64,000 bases of DNA from Chalara sp. BL73 (Eukaryota > Ascomycota > Leotiomycetes > Helotiales): NCBI GenBank assembly GCA_918026815.1, contig CAKJVC010000163.1, positions 62,001 through 126,000 of the forward strand. The letters are read 5' to 3'. Positions 44,631 through 55,363 of this stretch are shown here, piece after piece. Under the pieces are notes generated by a model that had not been told where the DNA came from, made no database searches, and saw only the letters and a program-made list of their open reading frames with translations. A program made the position numbers and the translations under genes. The first letter of the stretch is position 1, and each line of letters starts with the position of its first letter.

Positions 44631-47600
44631 ATGGCTGCCATGATACTCAGCCCTCTGGACAGACGGCAAAGAATCGATGAATTCTCAACGAAATGGCAGT
44701 TATCGAGACTGAGAACAGTAGAAAAGAAACCTCTTGATATCTCTTTCAAAGCACAAGGTGACGAAGAAGCTGCAGATGCGGCTCTTCAGACAATACACTC
44801 CACAAGACTGGAGACAGCGCCACGCAAAGGGCTTACAAGACTTCTTACAACTAAGCGGAAGCCATCTCAGTATAAGAGCAGGGAGATTTCTGCTGCTTTA
44901 TCCAATGTTGTAGAGGGTAATGCAAGTACAGGAACTGTAGAGGTGCTTCTACAGCGATTGCTTGCTGCGAATGGCAACCCGAATCTTTCCGAGAAAAGTA
45001 CAAGTACTTGGAAGCGCTGGAAAGGGATTGATCAAGATGAGAAACGCATGGATATTCTCTCAGTGGCTACAAAGCTAGGGAGCTATAACACAGTTCGGCT
45101 TCTTGCACCTCATGCAGATCAGCTGAGTCTTGACCAGGCTTTGGCGGAGGCTCTCAGAGCCACTTCTAATAGATTACAACTCGATATCGTGGAGCTCCTT
45201 CTCGTTCACGGTGCAGATGCGAACTTACAAGCAGAACAATTTATGATCGCCATCGCAAGCAACAGGCTCGACCTTGTTTCCCTCATCCTTAGTGCACCCA
45301 AGAGCGTCTCGGCGCAGTGTATGACCGAAGGCTTGTTGTGTGCTATACAAAGTGGATCATTAGAGATGTCATTTCGCTTGGCTCTCTCTGATGCAGATGG
45401 TAATGATGACAATGGCTATATTCTTAAGACAGCTGTTCAAGCTGCTCGAGATGATCTCGTTACGGTCATGACCTTATGCAAGCATCCGCCTTCTATTAAG
45501 ACACTTGATGAAGCGCTACCAATGGCTTTCATAAATGAATCAACTAGCACGTACCAGAAAAAGCTGTTGATAAATATTCTTCTTCATGCGGGAGCAAACG
45601 GAGTTGGTGCAGCTTGGTCATTACGATACGTTACAAATTTCTGCATTAATTCTGATCCAGAAGGCGCAGACTTTGAATCAATTGAAGCATTGGATCTTCT
45701 TCTTCAATTTAATGCCTCCCTGAACTATCAAGATCAAGCGGCCCTGAAACAGATAGTTTCTTCTGGACGGATTGATTTACTCGATCATGTTCTCACAGCA
45801 AACCATTTTGATGAGAAACTTGCAACCATAGGATTTGCCTCGATCTCCTCAACAGCTGATCGGGCACTACAGGGCTCTATAGCATCGAGACTTCTTGACC
45901 GAGGAGCTTCTGGCGCCCCGGTACATGAAGCATTGATAGCTGCCACTGCATCAAACCACATGGAAGCAGTGACATTACTTATCGCAGGAAACAGACCGAA
46001 TAAAGCTTCTGTTGATTACCACGACGCCAAAGCACTGAAAGATGCTGTAAGTCGGGGGGAAATTGAACTTGTAAAGGTCCTTCTGTCCGGCAATCCAAAT
46101 GTTCAGTCAGTATCAGGTGCTTTTACTTGCATATGGAACTGCTCAAGAGAAAAACGACTAGTGCTCGCGGAAGATCTCCTAAGCCATGGAGCCAGAGGAA
46201 GCCATATTGATGGTAGCCTCATTCATGCCATTTCTGACCTTCAAAATAATCGCGATCTTGACCTAATTAGGCTGCTGGTCAAGGGGGCAGACGTGAGCGC
46301 TGAGAATGGAAAGGCGATGGCTATTGCCACCCAAGTATTCGATATGGAGGTCCTTGATGCTCTTCTGCAAAATACACCTCGACCCGAGTCTCTGAATCCT
46401 GCTTTTGACGTTGCGATGGCACTAGAATCAAACTTCAGATTGGTGGCATGTAGAAAACTGCTCAAAGCTGGCGCAATTGGTGCAAGGGTTGACAAGGCAC
46501 TTGCAACTGCGTTGATAGAAAAATCGGACGATTTGATATTTTTCAAACTTATACTCTCATATTCGGATATTGATTATGAAAATGGCCTGGTTGTGAGGTT
46601 GGCTGTCACTCATTGCCTTCCAAGACAGCTTTCGCTCATTCTTGCAAAGGGTCCCAAACGGCCCACATTTGACAACGCTTTTACAGCAGCTATGGCGCAC
46701 CGTGAGTTGGAAAATCAACTAAAATACACCAGAATACTGCTTGAAGCTCCCGCACCGAGAAAATCTGCTTCAAAAGCAATGGTAAAAGCAGTGCAGACAA
46801 AAAATGATGAGCTATGTGAGCTCTTCTTACAGTATAATGCATCTGCCGATTATGATGAGGGGGCAGCTATGAAGGCTGCTGTCAACATTCAAAGCGTCGA
46901 GATACTCCACTCAATTATCAGCAAAACCAAACAACCCCTCGCGAAGCCTACACTAGAAGCCGGTTTCAGGGCTTCACTTGCCGTCACTAGCGAGCAGAAG
47001 AGGCTCCAGATTCTAAAGATCATACTAGAGGCTGGCTTCAAGGGTACTGTTATCGATGATGAGTTAATCTCACAATCTGCAAAAGGAGATGAGGGTCTCG
47101 CCATCTGCTCATTGCTATTGGAATTCGGGGCATCCATCGATCGAAGAGATGGTGAAGCATTGGATAATGCAACGAAATCAGGCTCAATCAAACTTCTAGA
47201 CGTTATGCTTCAACGGCCGGAAATCTCACCAATCTCCAGTACTGTACTTTCCAAGTCTTTTCGCTCCGCCATGCGTCTTGATTCCAAAGTGCGCTTGTCT
47301 GCGTTGAAACTGCTCTTCAAAGCAGGGTTACCAAAAGACCATCAAGTAGATGATGCAGTCATCACACTCGTGGACCGCAATTCAAATGACATCGCTTCTC
47401 TCAAAGCGCTGCTTGAATTTGGCGCATCGATTCATCATAGAGAACATAAGCCTGTTATTTCTGCGGCATCTAAATCCAACAATACGATTCTCATACTGCT
47501 TCTGGAATACGTTCAGGATCAGTCAGCAGTTTCTATTGCTTTTGAGTTTATCTCACACATAAGCGGCTTCTGGAAGACCAAGAACGGATGTGATACTATG

Positions 47601-49465
47601 AGAATTCTGCTAAGTCATGGTGCGAGTGGACCTGCGGTGAATGAGATATTGGTGTCTGTTTTGGAAAGCACCGAAGAGCCGTTAGCACCATCACTCCTCG
47701 ATGCTCTGCTAAATTGGAATGCTGATGTGAATTACGGATTTGGTCTTCCATTACAAACGGCTGCAAGTAAAGCAGACCTACAAGCTCTTGTTAAGCTGAT
47801 TGCTCATGGAGCTTCCCCAACATCTATCCTCATGGCGTTTCCTTATATCTTCTCTGCTGGCGCAGGCGAAGATAAGCTTTTAGCAATAATGGATCTATTT
47901 TCTCAACACGCGGGGACAAATCTAGGAAGTGGGTTCCAACATCGGGCCGTACCAGATGCTATAGTGTTTCTGAGCATACGCCATTACCCTCGAAGCACGA
48001 AGATACTCAATGCAATTCTCGACCTTGGCTTCAGTGTGAATGATAAGATGTACCATAGGCTTGGAGATGAATATGGTGAGGGCAATGTTACAGCACTCTT
48101 CTGGGCGCTTTGCTTGACCAAAGGGGAGGTGGATGAATCTGTTATGGAGCTACTGATCCAACGTGGTGGTGCGTAAGCCCTCTAATCCTCCTCTGCAAGA
48201 AACTAACCTCACCAGCAACACTCACTGATCACCCAAGCCCACTTCTACATATTGCGATTTCGAAAAGCTATTCCCGCATTGTGCGAAGTCTCATTGATCA
48301 TGGAGCAGATGTTGACCTTACTACCCAAGGTACCACACCATTGTCTCTAGCATGTGAGGCTGGGGATATAGCGAGTATGGAGGCTCTGCTGTCTGCTAAA
48401 CCCGAAGCAAATGATGGAACTCTACACGATGCTGCTCGACTTCTGAATCATAAAGCCATTGGATTGCTTATCGCTCATGGACATAACCCTAACCGCCCGT
48501 CAGCACGACATGAAGGTCGATCACCACTTGCAGAACTTTGTTATCGATCACCATCTTCAATAAATTGGTCTCGTGATGGCGATGTTGAGCAACAGATGAG
48601 GAAATCTATTAAAGCGCTCATTGCTGGTGGCGCCAAGACAAATACTCAGACTAGAACACATGGTGCATCTGCCCGATCATTACTTCTACTTGCGCTTGAT
48701 AGCTCCAGTCCGGAAATGATGACACGCGCTTTTCTCGAAAGTGATCAATGTGATTATATCAATCATGATTTTAACCTCTATTACCATAATGGCTATACAT
48801 ACTCCCCCCTGATGTATGTAGAAAAGGGTGTGTGGGAAGGTAGAGATGATCAACGCGAAGCCACTTTGAACATTTTACGGACCTTTCAAGCTGTGCCTCG
48901 ATATTGGAAAGACGAGGGAGAACAGCCACCGGACATGGTCGGCGCGCCGGAAGATATTAGAGCGGCAGACCGGAAGCATAAGGAGATCTTAGCAGAGAAA
49001 CAACGAAGACAGCAGGAACTGGAGGAAAGATTGTTACTACGAGAACGTGAGGCTCAGGCTGCCATCGACCTGAAAGTCAAAGAAGCTGCCATAGAAAGAA
49101 GGCTTGCCGAAGAACGACATCAAAGCGAGCGCAACGCCTTGAATGCAAGGCTAGAGGCGGACATCAGATATCACGAGACGAAGGTCAACCTCGAAAATAA
49201 GAGAGAGACTCAACAACGAAATCATGAGGCTGCGAAGGCAGCAATCGAGCTCAAGAAATTAAAAGAAATCGAAGGCGTGAAGTGGCAAGGCAGAGACCAT
49301 GAAATGAAGCTCTTACAGGAGGAGAAAATGTTGGTTGACAGTAGGACAGCTCTTGGACAGAAGACGATCGAGGTTGCAAAAGCACAAATGGAATATGGCC
49401 AATGGACACGAAATCAGATCGCTGGAACTACTTCTCGTCCTGCGATCGAATATAACTTGACCTAA
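44631..49465 (+). CDS. Giant degenerate ankyrin-repeat protein with coiled-coil tail, 1595 aa
   Basis: Exons 44631-48168 and 48216-49465. The intron (GTGCGT...ACCAG, 47 bp) keeps the phase, giving 4788 nt. After a basic N-terminus come many ankyrin-like helix pairs (LDIVELLLVHGADANLQAEQ near residue 190; IVRSLIDHGADVDLTTQGTT near 1200). Between them the repeats are strongly degenerate and form a higher-order period of about 100-110 residues with recurring LL-x-GA-x-G-x-x-V-x-x-AL and D-Y-x-x-G-x-A blocks. Residues about 1425-1575 are a long Glu/Lys/Arg/Ala helix (QRRQQELEERLLLREREAQA), a coiled coil. There is no signal peptide, membrane helix or NTPase. Such proteins bind partners; fungal ones are often NLR-related. 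A missing upstream exon cannot be excluded. Confidence 0.85.
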
Positions 49466-49981
49466 GGATTATTGTTCTTCCTTGAGCTTGCAAGATTTGC
49501 TGGTCTCTGCATGAACCTAAGCCCTCTAAATTCAATTCTAAACCTTTGCGGAGAAAAACGCGCCATCAAGCAGAATGGAAACAATTGCAACCCTAGCTGG
49601 ACGAATGGGAAATAATGAATTGATAATGTTGGTTTCGACTACCCACCCGAACTTGGCGCCGCGTACTCCCTTTAACGATCTGCACGGAGGATTAATTGTG
49701 GTGGCAAGCTTGGGCTCAAAACAAAACTCGCTTAAGGACCGTTTGCGGGTCTATATAGGGGTAGATGTTGGTAGAGAACGAAATTTACTTGTCTCTTCTC
49801 CACAATCATACATATATGACTGTAAAGCTATAGAGACTGCTGGAGCCATGAGTACGTGGCGCTCAACTACCAATTCTAGGTACGCGAGAGTGGATTTGGG
49901 AGATATGGATATAAGGAAGGAAGATTTCAGAAAGTAATTCTTCACCCACCCTCTACCCTCTTTCAGGATACCTCACCAACA
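49466..49981. other. Intergenic, dioxygenase promoter
   Basis: 0.5 kb between two plus-strand genes. The open frame at 49575-49937 lacks motifs and is not called. Confidence 0.4.
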
Positions 49982-51086
49982 ATGCACGCCTCACAACTTC
50001 TCTTTGCACTCACACTTGGCTGTTCCTTAGTCCTTGCTCATCCTCATGAGGAACTCAGCTATCATGAGCTCACGCGCAGAGCGGACATATCGAGAAGATG
50101 TGAGAGCGCGGCGGCGGCGATGAACAAGAAGCGATGGCTGAAGCACTCAGAGAAACGCTCTCTTGCGGCACGGGGCAATACCTCTGTAATCGTTACGACG
50201 GAGGCTCCGTTTTACGAGACTATCCAGAATGATACCTGTGTCCTCACACCTGAGGTTACTGCCGGTCCTTATGTCTGGCCACGTTCGCAAACTTTGCGGC
50301 AAGATATGAGCGAGTCGCAACCGGGCGTGCCCTTGTATCTCGATATTGGAGTCATGGATACCACTACTTGCGAGCCACTACAGAACGCCCTTGTTGGTAA
50401 GGAATCACGTTTAATATAAATATCTTCCCAAAGTATGCAGCTAATCCTAGGCCGTAGACTTGTGGCATTGCAATTCTACCGGATCTTATTCGTCCTTCGA
50501 TGCGCACGATCCAAACACTCCCTTCGAAGAACTTCTCGAACAACTCAACATCACCCTCGGCTCGGGTACGCTGGATCTCCACACCGGCAATAGCACATGG
50601 CTGCGCGGTATGTGGCCCACTGACTCCAATGGCGTGATGGAGATGAAGACTATCTTCCCTGGCTTCTACGTCGAGCGCACCATCCACATCCACGCGCAAG
50701 TCCACACCAACTGGGTCGTTGGCAAAAATGGCACCCTCATCGCCGATAACACTATCAGTACCGGGCAGCTATTCTTCGACGAGCAGCTAAGCCAGCAGAT
50801 CATGGCTCTAGAGCCTTATGCTAGCCATACCCAGATCAACCGGACTACGAATGATATCGACAGCGTTTGGGCGAGTGAGAACACTGCTGGGTTTAGTCCT
50901 TTGATGTCGGTGGTTCCGCTGGATGGGGAGGATGTGACTAAGGGTATGGTTGCGTATATCACGCTTGGTGTCGATCCCAGTGCGACTGCGAGTGGTAGTG
51001 GAGCAGGTGGGCCTCCTCCAGCAGCTAAGGCGAGGAGATCTCCGGAAGCGGCTGTGCGAGAGTATTTGCAGAAGAGCAAAAATTGA
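49982..51086 (+). CDS. Secreted intradiol ring-cleavage dioxygenase-like protein, 347 aa
   Basis: Exons 49982-50396 and 50458-51086. The intron is GTAAGG...CGTAG (61 bp) and in phase. The signal peptide is clear (LLFALTLGCSLVLAHP). A dibasic region (SRRCE, NKKRW, EKRSL) suggests a propeptide. The catalytic domain shows the non-haem Fe3+ ligand pattern of intradiol dioxygenases: Tyr97 in AGPYVWP, Tyr209 in GFYVERT, and His215 and His217 in TIHIHAQVH. Several N-glycosylation sequons (for example NITL, NSTW, NRTT) fit secretion. The C-terminus is Gly/Pro/Ala-rich and basic. Related secreted enzymes cleave catechols from lignin- or plant-derived phenolics; the substrate here is unknown. Complete. 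Confidence 0.92.
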
Positions 51087-51859
51087 TGTGTTTTTTCTTC
51101 CTAGAAGGAATGCACGTCATTGGGAAAGTGTTTGATTAGAATTGTAAGATTGGAATAGTGAAAAGCGATTGTTTCGGTATCACTAGGTGGCGTAGACTTG
51201 GATTTTATGATAACCCCTGAAGAATGGAATTCTGTTAGCCTGTGCCTTTTCTTGTCGCTCGATGAAAGCAGATGCATATTCAATAACGACGTATATCAGA
51301 ATCATCCTAATCTGATTGGCCTCCAAGGTCATCCCAGACAAGCATTATAATTATGTATACCCTGTTGGGCATCCCCCTGAGCACACTAGGAGCGTGGAAG
51401 TGAATTCAGCACGCCACGAACATTTGCATGGCCGAATTGGGGCTTGGATTCGCCCAGGTCTGGCAAGTCGAGTCCCGCATGCTGCAAATATTCCGTCCAA
51501 TGCAATATCAACTTAAACTCGTTCAACGTCGGGTCGCAGTTTGACCAAGCTCGTCCACATCTTGACGCACGGTTTATAAGGCGTGCATCATTAGTGTAAC
51601 GTGCGTGCAATGCTCCATCCAAATCTAAAGAATCCCATGATATATGAGGTGTGATTTTTGCTTTGGCTTATGCGGTGTGGAATGTCATCACCCATGGCCA
51701 ATTTTATACTTCACCACTACTCACCTTTGAAGTTGATATGAGCGCAGCGCGGCGCCTAGTCCTTCAATCCCACATTGAATTTTATTTTTTTCAACGGCTA
51801 TATCTCTTGACTAGTGATTAAATTAAATTGCAATATTGTTTATTGTAATTTCCGATATT
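51087..51859. other. Intergenic
   Basis: 0.77 kb downstream of the dioxygenase. No supported feature; the last part would be the promoter of the small secreted-protein candidate. Confidence 0.35.
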
Positions 51860-52083
51860 ATGAAGTCATTTCTGCATCTGATTCTCATTGTGAGCGCGTT
51901 ACTAGTACAAGGTAATAATGGCAAACAATCCTTGAGGATTAATGTGCTGACCTAGCTCTTGATACAACAGCTCAATTGAAGCATCCATGGAAAGAATTTA
52001 CCTTTCCCACTCTGCTGAAAATCCAAAATGAAGCCAGTGGTGATGTCTATGTGTGTTACATCACACGCTCCCGGACTTGGTGA
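51860..52083 (+). CDS. Candidate 54-aa secreted peptide, or 5' end of a broken gene
   Basis: Exons 51860-51911 and 51971-52083. The intron (GTAATA...ACAACAG, 59 bp) keeps the phase. It starts MKSFLHLILIVSALLVQAQ, a convincing signal peptide, then a 35-residue mature part with one Cys (DVYVCYITRSRTW) and TGA at 52081. Past that stop the same frame stays open to 52162 (NQLLSLSANPTHTQFGDLAH). A frame shifted by one base at a run of five T (52158-52162) continues with IAIKDRVVWVPVHPW and GYSAALYTARRLQSNIKLV to 52377. So it may be a decayed longer secreted protein gene. No family was recognised. Confidence 0.35.
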
Positions 52084-53013
52084 CCCAGGAATCAGCTTTT
52101 GTCACTGAGCGCCAACCCTACTCACACGCAGTTTGGAGATCTGGCTCATATAGCTGATTTTTAAAGGCATGGGCAAGTGGTGGAGGGATTGCCATAAAGG
52201 ATCGAGTCGTGTGGGTGCCGGTTCATCCCTGGTCAAGCTTGGCAGCTCCTATAAACGGACAAGATATTGCTCTAAATGGTAAACTCGGAGGGTATTCGGC
52301 TGCGTTGTATACGGCAAGAAGGCTGCAGAGTAACATCAAATTGGTAACGCTTGATCATGTTACGAGCTTCATTTTATGAATGACTATTGGTGCTGGTTTG
52401 TGAGTCCAGGATGTGCCTGTGCTTTTTCAGTGTTGAGATGCTCTCCATATGCTGATAGGAAGCATGGTAGGACCTGCAAGATAAGAGATTGCACCTCAGA
52501 AAACTGTTCGAGTCTCCGTGAAATTACCGAATAGGTGGCTCGAGCTATAATTGATTCAAACACTTTGGTCAGTGGGCAGACGCCTGTTCATCATGTAGCA
52601 ACTCTGATCCATTCGTGACATTGTACCTCCAATGTTTTAACTAAGACTTAAGTCCAAAATTTAAACCGTGTCATGATTCTTCGTATTATTCGTTTTGTGA
52701 GATGGCATGTTAAGCTTCAAGGAATAGTGACGATAGAAATACGCTGTAACGGCTGGAAGTGTATAGATGGCCAAGAAACCTGGCGACCCACAAATTATCA
52801 GGACCCGCATGGAAATCATCCAACGTCCCCATTGCTTGCTGGCTTACCTGGCTTCCTCCTTCTTCTCGCCTTCTCAGCACTTTTAAACTTACCTAGTGTC
52901 AACAACCATGTCACGTTCTCTGGAATCACCCTACAAACTTTAGTTGTCCTATCCGATTAATTTTTGTGAGGAACCTGTCAACCACTTCCACAGTCGGCAT
53001 TGTTCGTAACCCA
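52084..53013. other. Region downstream of the secreted-peptide candidate and F-box 5' flank
   Basis: Up to 52379 there are coding-like remnants described with the secreted candidate. The remainder is the F-box gene leader. A short open frame at 52673-52960 has no motif. Confidence 0.35.
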
Positions 53014-54561
53014 ATGCCAGTGTCATTCCCTGTAGTGTACCACCAAGCCCCGGACCAAAAATTTCACAATACCTTAAACAGATCTCAAAAGAATTTGCAT
53101 AGAGAAATGGAGAGGGCCTTCATAATACCCACCCGCAGAACGTCTCTGGACGGGCTTCCCAATGAGATCCTCTACAATATTTGCGAATGGCTTGGAACAG
53201 ACGTGTTCTCCGAAACAAGACCACCCACTAACATTGGAGCGCGAAATATTGCTCGTCTCGCCTTGTGTTCAAGACATCTATGGAGGGTCACTAGAAACGC
53301 TCTATACAAAGCCTTCGTGTACGACGATTTTGAGTCTGCCTTTTTATTCTTGAGAACAATACTTGCCAAACCTGAACTAGCCCTTTTCGTAAAGGAGTTT
53401 GCCCAATATCTACATCATTCAGCAATCATAGAAGATACCAACTCTGTGCTGGTTCGAGGCCTTGAACTTGGCCATACGGCGTATGAAAATTTGAGAACCA
53501 CTATCGCTGAACTTCATCCTTATCTCCAGCAGCCCGTGTTACAAACTGACGAACCGATGCACTCCATCCCCGATGCAAACCCTGGTTGTCCCATAGGCCC
53601 GCTTCTCTTGTTTTTGCTTCCCAATCTGGAGATTATCATAACAGTTTCCAAAGGTCTCGCGTTCGACAATTTCCACCCTGGCAGGATGGCATTTGTGGCT
53701 TACCGCCTCGCACACAGTGACTGCAGGAACGGACGAACACAACCACCGCAGAAGCTCAAATCTGTATTCCGCTACAACATAGGTCCGCAGAATACCTTTT
53801 ACAACCACTATCATTTCCACAATGTCGTCAATTACCTGCAAATAGCGTCTGTTGAAGAAGCTAAAATATTCGGGATGGTCGAAGGTAACTGGAAGTTCAA
53901 TGTCACCAGCTTAACCTTTTCAGGCTGTTGCCTTGACGGCTATCTCCTTATGTTATTTCTCCGGAAATGTCCTAAGGTAAAGAAACTTATTTACGATAAA
54001 GGCAGCATCAATCTAACGGATTATGGCACCCCTTTCACCGCCTATAGATTCCGCGAAGCAATCGCCCATCTTGAGTCCTGTCTCGAGGAACTAGTCCTGC
54101 TGAATGACTGGCGAGCTACAACAAACGAAACATCTGGTCCAAGCCTGAAACCTGAATCTTTGAGACTGGGAATTATGACGCAGTTCCAAAATCTGCGCCG
54201 TCTCGACACTAACATATTCATACTCATCGGCGCAGGACGCGAGAGACTATGCCTGGTCGACGTGTTACCGTGTTCCCTTAGAAACCTCCGACTGACCGGT
54301 ATCACGGGGTTTCCCACTGCAGCAGATGGGCACGACCTTATCAGGGACCTGCTAGAGCGCAAAGAGGCACTAGTGCCACTACTGAAAAATCTGGCGCTGG
54401 AATTTTCTTGGGACGGTGGCGCCGAGTTTGATGAGTACTCCGATGCGCTCGAACAGCAATGCCATCGGGTTAATGTGAACTTGGTTGTGGAAACCCATCC
54501 GCCGAGGCTCTCCAGCGAATTTGGAACATCGCAGACGTGGCAGTTGCCCAGTTTCTCTTGA
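53014..54561 (+). CDS. F-box protein, about 515 aa
   Basis: A single exon ending at 54561. The in-frame ATGs are 53014 (MPVSFPVVYHQ) and 53107 (MERAFIIPTRR). The frame is open upstream to 52966 without an ATG, so 53014 is chosen but 53107 is equally plausible. The F-box is SLDGLPNEILYNICEWLG (about residue 45), followed by NIARLALCSRHLWRVTRNAL, the usual second half. The rest has Leu-rich blocks typical of fungal F-box proteins (VTSLTFSGCCLDGYLLMLFL, then LEELVLLNDW). Such proteins recruit targets to SCF ubiquitin ligases through Skp1; the target is unknown. No intron is needed. Confidence 0.82.
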   Translation: MPVSFPVVYHQAPDQKFHNTLNRSQKNLHREMERAFIIPTRRTSLDGLPNEILYNICEWLGTDVFSETRPPTNIGARNIARLALCSRHLWRVTRNALYKAFVYDDFESAFLFLRTILAKPELALFVKEFAQYLHHSAIIEDTNSVLVRGLELGHTAYENLRTTIAELHPYLQQPVLQTDEPMHSIPDANPGCPIGPLLLFLLPNLEIIITVSKGLAFDNFHPGRMAFVAYRLAHSDCRNGRTQPPQKLKSVFRYNIGPQNTFYNHYHFHNVVNYLQIASVEEAKIFGMVEGNWKFNVTSLTFSGCCLDGYLLMLFLRKCPKVKKLIYDKGSINLTDYGTPFTAYRFREAIAHLESCLEELVLLNDWRATTNETSGPSLKPESLRLGIMTQFQNLRRLDTNIFILIGAGRERLCLVDVLPCSLRNLRLTGITGFPTAADGHDLIRDLLERKEALVPLLKNLALEFSWDGGAEFDEYSDALEQQCHRVNVNLVVETHPPRLSSEFGTSQTWQLPSFS

Positions 54562-55363
54562 ACTTCCAGCCCACTGGAGGTCTGCCCTCTATGGATGGTT
54601 TCAACCATCCTGGCTTCAATACCTAGGATTTTAGTCATGTGCGTGAGGCATAATGTGGAGAATTACATCCTAGGAAATAATCAAGCCGCTTAGATGTCGA
54701 TGCATCCGTGTAGGGAGACGAATACCATATCTTTGAAGGGAAAGGTATGCGACTCTCTATCTTCCCTGCGCATATCTATAAATATGATCTATAATACTTA
54801 GGATGGCAGGAGTGACATAGCGTCCCTGCAGTCCGCCTATAAATGATCTTGACTTTCAAATGGGAGTAACCTTCTGGCTTAGCATATCAAGCAGTTCGGA
54901 TATTTGTCAAGCCGCAAGAAGACGAACGAGCGCGGGAACTTCGCTCTCCAACACGTCGATTTGTTTCTATCGTCACGTGATATCTTTCTCACAAGTTGTC
55001 TGAGTATAGTGGAGCATCTGGATTTAGCACCTCGATGGATATATATCGTATAGGCATAGCAATCAGCTAAATTGCTATGTCAATCTTGTGGCTGTTGGAT
55101 TGATGTAATTGACACATTGCGATTATGAGGCTCCTGCAATAACTCACAGTAGTATAATTAGAGAAAGAATCTAACAATATTGGAAAACATTGACCCCATA
55201 TACATTTGTCTATGCTATGTAAAGTATATGGTAAGAAGCCCCTCCATTTGGTATCACGCCCAGAAACGCCCTCTCCCGAATTTCTCGCTGATAACTTTCC
55301 TTTTTGCCGTTAATATTTTAATATTACAATCGGAATCTAAACTCCGCTCGCAGCGAATCAACC
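54562..55363. other. Intergenic between convergent genes
   Basis: 0.8 kb between the F-box and TAF5 3' ends, AT-rich. One TCACGTGA octamer is at 54973-54980, away from any start codon. No gene was seen. Confidence 0.4.

Noticed and set aside
49575..49937. 120-codon frame upstream of the dioxygenase
   Set aside because: It ends 45 bp before the dioxygenase start and shows no motif; better explained as leader sequence.
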